Shown here piece after piece: positions 42,943 through 49,956 of a DNA stretch of 64,000 nucleotides. A program made the position numbers and the translations under genes. Numbering within the stretch: position 1 is the stretch's first letter; every line of letters starts with the position of its first letter. The stretch comes from Bacillota bacterium (GTDB lineage: Bacteria > Bacillota > Clostridia > DSM-8532), in contig JAEZLR010000038.1 of the NCBI GenBank assembly GCA_023415205.1, positions 1 to 64,000 on the forward strand. The letters are read 5' to 3'. Below the pieces are notes generated by a model. It had not been told where the DNA came from, searched no databases, and saw nothing but the letters and a program-made list of their open reading frames with translations.

Positions 42943-43665
42943 ATGCTTACAATCAAAAATTTATCCAAAACCTACAATGGTGGTAAAAAAGCGGTTTCAA
43001 GCTTAAATCTTGTGGTAGAGCCCGGGGATATCTATGGTTTTATCGGGCATAACGGTGCGGGCAAAACAACTACCCTTAAATGTGTGGCCGGCATTATTGA
43101 CTTTGAAGAGGGTGAGATACTTATTGATGGGCATTCCATTGTAAAGGAGCCCATTCTGTGTAAATCCCTCATGGCCTACATACCGGATAATCCTGATCTC
43201 TACGAGTATTTAACCGGCATCCAATACCTCAATTTTATTGCTGATATCTATGATGTTTCCGATGAAATACGAACGGCCATAATCAAAAAATATGCGGAGG
43301 CCTTTGAAATCACCAGTGCCCTCGGTGACCTGATTTCCTCCTATTCCCATGGGATGAAGCAGAAGCTGGCTATTATTTCCGCTCTGGTTCACCGGCCAAA
43401 GCTGCTTATTCTGGATGAGCCCTTCGTGGGTCTTGATCCAAAGGCGGCGGTCATCCTCAAGGAAACCATGGGTGCGTTGTGTCGGGAGGGAAGTGCCATC
43501 TTCTTTTCCACCCATGTGTTGGATGTGGCTGAAAAGCTTTGCAACAAGATTGCAATCATTAAAAACAGCGAATTGGTGGCCTTGGGTGAGACTGAAAAGC
43601 TAACTCAGGGCCAATCTCTGGAGTCTGTTTTCATGGAGGTGGTGAATAATGTGGAAACAGATTAA
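42943..43665 (+). CDS. ABC transporter ATP-binding protein (exporter type)
   Basis: This ATPase of about 240 residues has Walker A GHNGAGKTT, signature YSHGMKQKLAII (S-H-G in place of SGG, common in this exporter class), Walker B LLILDEPFVGLDP and switch His in FFSTHVLD. It belongs to the CcmA/BcrA-like drug and lantibiotic type. ATG 42943 is preferred over ATG 42937, which overlaps the preceding stop, because GGAG ends at 42935. It overlaps the permease gene by 17 bases. Works with the next gene product as an ABC-2-type exporter. Confidence 0.88.
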   Translation: MLTIKNLSKTYNGGKKAVSSLNLVVEPGDIYGFIGHNGAGKTTTLKCVAGIIDFEEGEILIDGHSIVKEPILCKSLMAYIPDNPDLYEYLTGIQYLNFIADIYDVSDEIRTAIIKKYAEAFEITSALGDLISSYSHGMKQKLAIISALVHRPKLLILDEPFVGLDPKAAVILKETMGALCREGSAIFFSTHVLDVAEKLCNKIAIIKNSELVALGETEKLTQGQSLESVFMEVVNNVETD

Positions 43666-45238
43666 ACTGCTTTCAGCCTTGCAGCTCTGTAATGTGTTCG
43701 GGATCAATGAGGCTCGATATAGCCGTGACCCTAAGAAGAGAAAACGGCTGAAGGCAATGGCTTACCTCTATGTCTTTCTCATTCTCATGATGGGCTTTTA
43801 TGTAGGAGGATTGGCTTATGGTTTCATTTTTGTAGGAATCGGGGATATCATCCCGCTCTATTTGTCGGCTATGACCTCTATGGTGATCCTGATTTTTACT
43901 ATTTTCCGGGCAGGGCCTGTATTGTTCAATTTGAAGACCTACGATGCCACCATTGTATTGCCGGTTAAAGCCACTGCTATTGTCATCAGCCGGTTTTTTA
44001 CGATGTATCTTGTTAATTGGGGATTGAGCCTTCTTGTGCTTTTGCCAGGAACGCTGGTGAGCGGTATTTTTCTTAAGCCGGCATTCTCTTTTTATGCGAT
44101 GATGCTATTGGGCGCTTTCTTCCTTCCCCTGATTCCCATGACCCTTGCCATGATTATGGGTGCTTTGATTTATGGTGTTTCTTCCCGCATGAGGTATAAA
44201 AATCTGGCCATTATTCTTCTTTCAATCTTGGTCGTGCTCATACCCTTTCTTTTTCCTCTGCTGCTTCCCAATGGCAGCGACACCACCGAGAAGGAACTGG
44301 TACAGTTGATATCCGTAGCCCTGACCCAGGCAGGTAGCCTGTACCCGCCGGCGGAGTGGTTTTCAAATAGCATCGAGGCGGCAAACTGGGGGTCCTATCT
44401 TTTATTTGGTGCCGGTTCCGTCGGTTTCTTCAGCCTCATTTCCGTCATCATAGGATGGAAGTTTAAATCAATATGTACGGCCTTAAGTAGCCATAAAGCA
44501 AAGAGAAACTATGTGATGGCTCAGCAACGCCGCCGTTCGATCCTTTGGGCCCTATATGGCAAGGAGCTTCGACGTTACCTTGCATCGAGCATTTATGTGA
44601 TCAATACTTCCATTGGCTATATCTTGGCAGTGCTTATTTCCGCAGGGGTTTTATTCGTGGGCACTGAGGTGCTTTTAAAGGAACTGCCCCTCCCTGAGGG
44701 ATTGGAGGTACGGCTGATTCCGTTTTTAATGGCTGCTGTATGCGCTATTTCCCCTACCACTACCAGTGCAATCTCTATCGAAGGAAAGCAATGGTGGGTT
44801 GCCAAAACCCTGCCTGTCCAATCGGAAGTCGTCTTTAACAGTAAGATATTAGTTAACTTGACCGTTGCGCTGCCCTGCTATGTCCTCTCCACTATTTTCC
44901 TTTGCCTTGGGCTGAAACCTACAGGCCTTGATCTTTTATGGCTCATTCTTATGCCACTGATCTATATTGTTTTTACTGTGGTTTTGGGCCTTATTATTAA
45001 TATAAAGATGCCAATGCTGAGTTGGGAATCGGAGACCGTGCCGGTTAAACAGAGCAAGGCCATGCTTATAACCATGTTGCTTGGCTTTGTCAGCGTCATA
45101 ATTCCCGTTGCATTGCTCCTTGTGTTACCCACACAATGGCATGCCCTGATACTTTTTGGGGTGGGGATCCTCTTAATCGCCTTAACCGTGGCTATGTACC
45201 GATGGAGTAGAAATATCCGTCTGGTGGACATTGGATAG
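43649..45238 (+). CDS. Large ABC-2-type permease
   Basis: This 529-residue membrane protein has about 12 hydrophobic segments arranged in two similar halves and a hydrophilic middle region (SSHKAKRNYVMAQQRRRSILWALYGKELRRYL). No binding-protein gene accompanies it, consistent with export. The family is poorly described; large permeases of this type occur with BcrA-like ATPases in Firmicutes. ATG 43649 lies within the end of the ATPase gene, in another frame, showing translational coupling. A terminator begins 55 bases after its stop codon. Substrate unknown. Confidence 0.8.
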   Translation: MWKQIKLLSALQLCNVFGINEARYSRDPKKRKRLKAMAYLYVFLILMMGFYVGGLAYGFIFVGIGDIIPLYLSAMTSMVILIFTIFRAGPVLFNLKTYDATIVLPVKATAIVISRFFTMYLVNWGLSLLVLLPGTLVSGIFLKPAFSFYAMMLLGAFFLPLIPMTLAMIMGALIYGVSSRMRYKNLAIILLSILVVLIPFLFPLLLPNGSDTTEKELVQLISVALTQAGSLYPPAEWFSNSIEAANWGSYLLFGAGSVGFFSLISVIIGWKFKSICTALSSHKAKRNYVMAQQRRRSILWALYGKELRRYLASSIYVINTSIGYILAVLISAGVLFVGTEVLLKELPLPEGLEVRLIPFLMAAVCAISPTTTSAISIEGKQWWVAKTLPVQSEVVFNSKILVNLTVALPCYVLSTIFLCLGLKPTGLDLLWLILMPLIYIVFTVVLGLIINIKMPMLSWESETVPVKQSKAMLITMLLGFVSVIIPVALLLVLPTQWHALILFGVGILLIALTVAMYRWSRNIRLVDIG

Positions 45239-45293
45239 CTTCAAAAAGAGGAAGGCTCAAAAGGGAAAGAAAAAGGTTAGGAAAATAGCTCTT

Positions 45294-45339
45294 AAAAGAG
45301 GCAAGCACAGAATAGACCTTGAGTGCTTACCTCTTTTTT
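45294..45339 (+). terminator. Terminator after the ABC exporter operon
   Basis: AAAGAGGCAAGCAC and GTGCTTACCTCTTT pair with one mismatch around a 16-base loop, then T-rich tail. Confidence 0.85.
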
Positions 45340-45382
45340 ATAAAGCCAGGCCATTGAAAGAGTATTTAAGTAAAAGCGGGTC

Positions 45383-45414
45383 ATGTAACATGGCATGCAA
45401 CTTAAATGTTACAT
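45383..45414. promoter_or_regulatory. 9-bp inverted repeat upstream of the XRE gene, candidate operator
   Basis: ATGTAACAT (45383-45391) and ATGTTACAT (45406-45414) are perfect inverted copies, 14 bases apart. It lies about 75 bases before ATG 45489. In the remainder of 45240-45488 I see only the terminator described. Confidence 0.55.
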
Positions 45415-45488
45415 TTGGAAATTAAAAGTTGGTAGAGTTTTATCGGTTGAAGGGTTATCATAAAACTATTAAATCATGGGGGTGCTTC

Positions 45489-45938
45489 ATGGCTTTAGGA
45501 AGAAAAATAGCAGAAGCTAGGAAAGAAAAAAATTTAACGCAGGAGCAGCTGGCAGACTTAATGTCTGTAACCAGACAATCAATTTCAAGGTGGGAATCAG
45601 AACAGTCATATCCTGAAATGGATAAGATAGTTTACTTGGCGGAAATATTGGGGGTGAGTTGTGATTATTTATTGAATGATAATCATGACAATATACAACC
45701 CAAAAAAGATAGCAGTAGTTCCATCACCCGACTTCTGTATGGCTTAAAGGGTAAGAAAATCAGATTCAACTTTTACAATGATGCCATTGATTATGACCTG
45801 TTCAATGTTACTTGTGTCATTACAGATTTTGATGGACAATGGATGAATGTCGAATATACCAAAGGAAAGAAAACAGAAACAAAATTACTGCCTGCTTCAT
45901 CAATTCTTTCAATTAAGTATATGAAGGAGGATAAATAG
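45489..45938 (+). CDS. XRE-family regulator with a C-terminal domain shared with the next gene
   Basis: The 149-residue protein has an N-terminal Cro/CI HTH (residues 1-63: LGRKIAEARKEKNLTQEQLADLMSVTRQSISRWESEQSYPEMDKI). The C-terminal unit from about residue 84 (LKGKKIRFNFYNDAIDYDL) runs through ITDFDGQWMNVEY to LLPASSILSIKY. The same pattern recurs in the protein encoded 3 bases later. Start ATG 45489 follows GGGGGTGC; the ORF is open from 45429. No ligand is known for this domain; its strand-rich look suggests a small beta barrel. Probably binds the inverted repeat at 45383-45414. Confidence 0.85.
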   Translation: MALGRKIAEARKEKNLTQEQLADLMSVTRQSISRWESEQSYPEMDKIVYLAEILGVSCDYLLNDNHDNIQPKKDSSSSITRLLYGLKGKKIRFNFYNDAIDYDLFNVTCVITDFDGQWMNVEYTKGKKTETKLLPASSILSIKYMKEDK

Positions 45939-45941
45939 TAA

Positions 45942-46265
45942 ATGGAGTCACTAGGTTATATATTTGGTATTGCCGCACTGCTCTGGTGTATAAGTTTGTC
46001 AGGACAAGTTGATAAGCTTAAGCGTACCTTAAAAGAATATGGAATGGTAAATTCTGATTATACGTCGTTACGAGAAATTTTAAAAAAGAATATTGGTAAG
46101 CGAATTAAAATTGAATTTGAGAGCGATGCGATGGACTATGAAATCTTAGCAAAGCATTGTTTGCTTGAAGATATTGATGATGACTGGATCTTGGTAAAGA
46201 TAGATAAATGTGATACTGAAAAATTATTAAGAGTAGAGTCTATAAAAAGTATTCAGATCATATAG
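45942..46265 (+). CDS. Small membrane-anchored partner of the XRE regulator
   Basis: This 107-residue protein has an N-terminal membrane helix (about residues 4-20, LGYIFGIAALLWCISLSG), a short helical linker (VDKLKRTLKEYGM) and a C-terminal domain GKRIKIEFESDAMDYEI ... DIDDDWILVKID ... LRVESIKSI. The latter aligns along its length with the C-terminal domain of the XRE protein: DAxDYxx, D-x-D-x-x-W and SI.SI match. It starts 3 bases after that gene with AAGGAGG. A membrane-tethered partner that holds or modulates the regulator is the obvious inference. Confidence 0.75.
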   Translation: MESLGYIFGIAALLWCISLSGQVDKLKRTLKEYGMVNSDYTSLREILKKNIGKRIKIEFESDAMDYEILAKHCLLEDIDDDWILVKIDKCDTEKLLRVESIKSIQII

Positions 46266-46290
46266 CAAACCGCATTTTATACCTATAATA

Positions 46291-46346
46291 GGGGGGACAA
46301 GGTCATAGAACTCACATATATCCATGACAACTTGTAGGCCCCCCCT
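46291..46346. terminator. Long hairpin between convergent genes
   Basis: GGGGGG-ACAAG-GTCAT and ATGAC-AA-CTTGT-AG-GCCCCCC form a long interrupted stem between the XRE partner gene and fprA, which ends at 46362. It lacks a T-run on the plus strand; a bidirectional terminator is plausible. Confidence 0.55.
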
Positions 46347-46361
46347 GGTATGATACCCTGG

Positions 46362-47567
46362 TTATGATGCCGTAACAGAGGTATAAATGTCATCAGCGAG
46401 TTTATCAAGATCCGCCTCCCGGGCTGCCTTTAGGGTGGAACGTACATCCAGCGGTTCACCCACCAGCTCCATTTGGGACATTGATTCAAGCTGTTCCTTC
46501 ATGGATTTCATAGCTGCACTGGCCCAGGTATGATTACCGATGATGGATACCTTCCGATTTTTTAGGTTCAGTACCTCAAGGTCTTTAAGCAAGGCATCCA
46601 TTGCAAAGTAAAGATGCAAGTTGTAGGTGGGGGAGGCGAGCACCATATGGCTATATTTCCATAAATCCGAGATGATGTAGGAAGCATGGGTTTTTGAAAC
46701 GTCATACATATGCATATCCCGGATACCGCGCTGGGCCAGCTTATTTGCCAGAACCTGCACTGTGTTCTCTGTATTGCCGTACATGGAGGCGTAAACAAGG
46801 ACTACCCCCTTTTTTTCAGGCTCATACCGGCTCCACTTATCATATAAATCCAAAATGAAGGAAATTTTTTCACCCCGCCAGATAAGGCCATGTAGGGAAC
46901 AGATCATATGGATTTCCAGTCCGGCTAATTTCTTAAAAAGCGCTTGCACCTGGGAACCATAGCGGCCCACAATATTGGCGTAATAGCGTCTAGCTTCGTC
47001 GATATCAATGTTGTCCATCTCGTCAGCAAAAAGATTACCTGAGAATGCGCCAAAGGAGCCAAAGGCATCAGCGGAGAACAAGATGCCACCGGTTACCTCA
47101 TAAGTGACCATAACCTCGGGCCAATGAACCATGGGTGCCATATAAAAACGCAAGGTTTTACTGCCCAAGGTCAGCTCATCGCCTTCCTTCACCTCTAGGT
47201 AGTTGGAGGTCATGTCCATCTCATAAAACTGCTCCATGAATTGGAACGTCTTTTTATTTCCGACCAGCCTCACATTGGGGTAACGACGTACAATATCCTC
47301 AATATTAGCACAATGATCGGGTTCCATGTGATTTACAATTAAGTAATCCAACTGACGGCCACCTAGTACATGGGCAATATTTTCAAAATATATTTCACTG
47401 ATGGATCGATCCACAGTATCCAACAGAGCAGTTTTTTCATCCAAAATCAAGAAAGAATTATAGGCCACACCATTCGGTAAGGGAAACATATTCTCAAAAA
47501 GCGCTAAACGTCTGTCACTGCCACCGACCCAATAGATGTTTGGTGTAATTTCTTGAACACAATACAT
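46362..47567 (-). CDS. fprA: Flavodiiron protein (A-type flavoprotein)
   Basis: This 401-residue two-domain enzyme has an N-terminal MBL-fold diiron domain with ligands His80, Glu82, Asp84 (NHMEPDHCAN), His148, Asp167 (SADAFG) and His226 (SLHG), and a C-terminal flavodoxin domain from about residue 253 (VVLVYASMYGNTENTVQVLA; SPTYNLHLYFAMDALL). Such proteins reduce O2 to water and/or NO to N2O and protect anaerobes. All diiron ligands are intact. It is monocistronic on the minus strand with GGAG before ATG 47567. No rubredoxin gene lies adjacent, so the electron donor is encoded elsewhere. Confidence 0.95.
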   Translation of the reverse strand: MYCVQEITPNIYWVGGSDRRLALFENMFPLPNGVAYNSFLILDEKTALLDTVDRSISEIYFENIAHVLGGRQLDYLIVNHMEPDHCANIEDIVRRYPNVRLVGNKKTFQFMEQFYEMDMTSNYLEVKEGDELTLGSKTLRFYMAPMVHWPEVMVTYEVTGGILFSADAFGSFGAFSGNLFADEMDNIDIDEARRYYANIVGRYGSQVQALFKKLAGLEIHMICSLHGLIWRGEKISFILDLYDKWSRYEPEKKGVVLVYASMYGNTENTVQVLANKLAQRGIRDMHMYDVSKTHASYIISDLWKYSHMVLASPTYNLHLYFAMDALLKDLEVLNLKNRKVSIIGNHTWASAAMKSMKEQLESMSQMELVGEPLDVRSTLKAAREADLDKLADDIYTSVTAS

Positions 47568-47647
47568 AATCTTCTCCTCAAGTTTTTGATATTAAATTTT
47601 CCCATTAGTCTTTGAGCTTACTCATATAGCTCTCCATATTTTTTTTA

Positions 47648-47656
47648 ATTATAACA
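47648..47656 (-). promoter_or_regulatory. Extended -10 promoter of fprA
   Basis: Read on the minus strand, TGT-TATAAT is a perfect extended -10, about 80 bases upstream of the fprA start codon. No good -35 is present. Confidence 0.5.
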
Positions 47657-47806
47657 TAATCGGCAGGGTCTGTTCTAGAAGAAGACGATGAATGACATCA
47701 TAAAGTCTGCAAGGCGATTGCATCATACATTAATTGAAAGCACGCTGCAATCGCCCGAAATACCTCACTGACAAGTGATGATTGCGCTTTTCAGTCAAGG
47801 ATTGCT

Positions 47807-47923
47807 TTACTTACGCAAGGTATCAAGAAAAGAATCCGTGGGATTCAGTATGGATTTGACCACCTCACGGGGAGTCATCGCAAGCCATTGCGTGAGGGAG
47901 ACGTCAGTAAAATGGTTGCTGTT
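47807..47923 (-). pseudogene. Relic of the C-terminus of a cupin (oxalate-decarboxylase-like) gene
   Basis: On the minus strand a 38-codon open stretch between TAG (47926-47924) and TAA (47809-47807) reads HFTDVSLTQWLAMTP followed by REVVKSILNPTDSFLDTLRK. The block S-L-x-Q-W-L/M-A-x-T-P-x-x-x-V is the distinctive C-terminal segment of bicupin oxalate decarboxylases and their relatives. No start codon, ribosome site or cupin barrel lies upstream: an in-frame TAA and TAG precede it and the two-component genes begin at 48031. I conclude that a longer cupin gene was lost, leaving this tail. It is too short for the usual gene finders. Confidence 0.6.
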
Positions 47924-47927
47924 CTAT

Positions 47928-47945
47928 TCTTAAGAAAATCTTAAG
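47928..47945 (+). promoter_or_regulatory. Direct repeat TCTTAAG x2, candidate response-regulator site
   Basis: TCTTAAG at 47928-47934 and 47939-47945, start to start 11 bp (one helical turn), as OmpR/VanR-type regulators prefer. It lies about 90 bases before the response-regulator gene. The site overlaps nothing coding. A further 463-base gap content (47568-48030) is the fprA promoter, the cupin relic and a 10-bp inverted repeat at 47713-47755. Confidence 0.6.
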
Positions 47946-48030
47946 GACTTAATAATGGAAAAATATAAGCAAAGCTTTAGTTTTTTGATAGAATGGTAAT
48001 GGGTTTTATACCTAAAGGAGCCTTAACAAA

Positions 48031-48729
48031 ATGACAACCAAAATTCTAGTGGTAGATGATGAGCAGCCCATAGCAGACCTGATTGAAGTCTATTTAAAAA
48101 GCGAGAATTATGAGGTGCTTAAATTTTATAACGGACAGGATGCTTTGAAATGTATTGAGAATGAAAATATTGATTTGGCACTGTTAGATGTCATGCTTCC
48201 GGATATCAATGGTTTTTCAATCTGTCGTCAAATCAGGGAAAAGCACCATTTTCCCGTGATTATGCTGACCGCAAAGGACGAAGAAATAGATAAGATTACC
48301 GGTCTCACCTTAGGTGCGGATGATTATATGACCAAGCCCTTTCGACCTCTTGAAATGGTCGCCCGGGTGAAGGCGCAATTGCGAAGGTATACGAGATACA
48401 ATGCTCCTGAGCCTATGCAAGAGGATAATATCATAGCTTTTTCCGGCTTAGTATTAAACAAGGATAAGCATGAATGTACATTAAATGAAAAGCCGCTGTC
48501 CCTAACTCCCACAGAGTTTTCACTTCTATGGGTACTGGCATCCAATCGTGGACGCGTGATAAGTTCTGAAGAATTGTTCTGCGAGGTCTGGGGTGATAAG
48601 TATTTTACCAATAGCAACAATACGGTGATGGTTCATATACGGCATCTCAGGGAGAAGATGAATGACAGCGCTGAGCACCCAAAATATATTAAGACAGTGT
48701 GGGGGGTCGGCTATAAAATTGAAGGATAA
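48031..48729 (+). CDS. VanR-like OmpR-family response regulator
   Basis: This 232-residue regulator has a receiver domain (ILVVDDEQPIADLIEVYL; phospho-acceptor Asp53 in LALLDVMLPDINGF; Lys in DDYMTKPFRPLEMVARVKAQLRR) and an OmpR/PhoB winged helix (about 130-230: LTPTEFSLLWVLASNRGRVISSEELFCEVWGDKYF). The sequence style is that of VanR from glycopeptide resistance loci, but no vanHAX or vanG ligase genes are nearby. AAAGGAG precedes ATG 48031. It overlaps the kinase gene. Two TCTTAAG repeats upstream suggest autoregulation; one more copy lies before the carboxypeptidase gene. Confidence 0.9.
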   Translation: MTTKILVVDDEQPIADLIEVYLKSENYEVLKFYNGQDALKCIENENIDLALLDVMLPDINGFSICRQIREKHHFPVIMLTAKDEEIDKITGLTLGADDYMTKPFRPLEMVARVKAQLRRYTRYNAPEPMQEDNIIAFSGLVLNKDKHECTLNEKPLSLTPTEFSLLWVLASNRGRVISSEELFCEVWGDKYFTNSNNTVMVHIRHLREKMNDSAEHPKYIKTVWGVGYKIEG

Positions 48730-49846
48730 ACAGCTTGGCTCTAAATTTATGAAAAAGATACTCTCCCGGTGTACAGGAGCGGTGGCTCTTGCATCATTGA
48801 TCTATGCCCTCATTACTATCCTTGTTAACTATATAGTACACAGTATCACATGGCAGCCCACACCACTCTATTACTTTTTTCATAAGATAGAGGGTTACGC
48901 CAGTATCTTGGTTTTACTTGTATGGTTCTTTATGGTGCTCATCATCATTTATGCTTATTGGAAGAAGGCTGCCGGATATTTTGAGAACATCACCGCAGCG
49001 AGTGCTACTTTGGTTCATCAGGATGATGCGATTATTACCCTGCCCGCGGAATTGCGTGAAATTGAGGATAGCATGAATCACATGAAACGCACCTCCCTTA
49101 AGAACGAGCGAGAGGCCAGAGAAGCAGAGCAACGGAAAAATGATCTCGTGGTAAACCTAGCTCATGATATCCGCACACCACTGGCATCGGTGATTGGATA
49201 TCTGAGTCTTCTAGATGAAGCACCGGATATGCCGAAAGAACAAAGAGCTAAGTATACCGGCATTACGCTGGAGAAGGCTAATCGTCTGGAGCAACTCATC
49301 AATGAATTTTTTGAGATCACACGCTTTAACTTAAGTGCTATTGTTTTAAATAAGGGAAGAATCAATCTCTCCTTTATGCTTGCCCAAATGGCCGACGAAT
49401 TCTATCCGATGCTTGCACCCCATGGCAAACAGATTGTTGTTCAAGCACCGGACGACTTGGATTTATGGGGAGATGCGGACAAACTCTCCCGTGTGTTTAA
49501 TAACATTCTAAAAAATGCAATGAGTTATAGTTATGACAACAGCATTATATCCATAAGAGCCTTCAGCCAGGAAACAAGCATCGTCATTGAATTTTTAAAT
49601 AGCGGCGATCCCATCCCACAGCAGAAGCTTGAGACCATCTTTGAAAGGTTCTTCAGGCTTGACGCTGCGCGTTCTTCACAAACGGGAGGTGCGGGATTGG
49701 GCCTTGCCATCGCTAAAGAAATTGTTTCTGCCCACTGTGGCACGATTACAGCTATGAGCGACCCGGAGCAAACAATATTCACGGTTGTTCTCCCCATGGA
49801 GGAGAAAAGCATGGGGCAGTCTAAGGAAAAAACAATAGCTTCATAA
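48719..49846 (+). CDS. VanS-like sensor histidine kinase
   Basis: This protein of about 375 residues has two N-terminal membrane helices with a short external loop (VHSITWQPTPLYYFFHKIEGYA), a HAMP-like linker, an H-box NLAHDIRTPLASVIGYLSLLDEAPDM, an N-box FNNILKNAMSYS and a G-box GGAGLGLAIAKEIV. The H-box region is strongly VanS-like. The start is uncertain: TTG 48719 (inside the end of the regulator gene) is used here, ATG 48749 and ATG 48662 are alternatives. It would phosphorylate the upstream regulator in response to a wall signal. The next gene, for a D,D-carboxypeptidase, is a fitting target. Confidence 0.88.
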   Translation: MKDKQLGSKFMKKILSRCTGAVALASLIYALITILVNYIVHSITWQPTPLYYFFHKIEGYASILVLLVWFFMVLIIIYAYWKKAAGYFENITAASATLVHQDDAIITLPAELREIEDSMNHMKRTSLKNEREAREAEQRKNDLVVNLAHDIRTPLASVIGYLSLLDEAPDMPKEQRAKYTGITLEKANRLEQLINEFFEITRFNLSAIVLNKGRINLSFMLAQMADEFYPMLAPHGKQIVVQAPDDLDLWGDADKLSRVFNNILKNAMSYSYDNSIISIRAFSQETSIVIEFLNSGDPIPQQKLETIFERFFRLDAARSSQTGGAGLGLAIAKEIVSAHCGTITAMSDPEQTIFTVVLPMEEKSMGQSKEKTIAS

Positions 49847-49851
49847 GGCTT

Positions 49852-49858
49852 TCTTAAG
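49852..49858 (+). promoter_or_regulatory. TCTTAAG copy between kinase and carboxypeptidase genes
   Basis: The same 7-mer as the direct repeat before the regulator gene, 6 bases after the kinase stop codon. A second copy 11 bp later is not conserved. It could mark regulator binding upstream of the carboxypeptidase gene. Confidence 0.35.
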
Positions 49859-49885
49859 GTTTTAATAAATCGAAATTCCTATATG

Positions 49886-49934
49886 GCCTGTCTGGCTTGA
49901 GTAAAATGAAATTATCAAGCCGGGCAGGCTTTTT
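49886..49934 (+). terminator. Strong terminator 22 bases before the carboxypeptidase gene
   Basis: A 15-pair stem (GCCTGTCTGGCTTGA with TCAAGCCGGGCAGGC, two T-G pairs) and TTTTT. The gap to ATG 49957 is too short for a promoter, so the downstream gene must be transcribed through this structure or from a promoter overlapping it. Confidence 0.85.
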
Positions 49935-49956
49935 CATTGTGAAAGGATGATGAATC

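Noticed and set aside
45231..45425. Lysine-rich 64-codon open frame after the ABC permease
   Set aside because: It overlaps the permease stop codon and runs through the terminator hairpin at 45294-45339, so it is not a plausible gene.
47690..47930. Structured non-coding RNA or c-di-GMP riboswitch in the fprA-vanR gap
   Set aside because: Several short hairpins are present, but the segments do not match the GEMM consensus and half of the region is better explained by the cupin gene relic.
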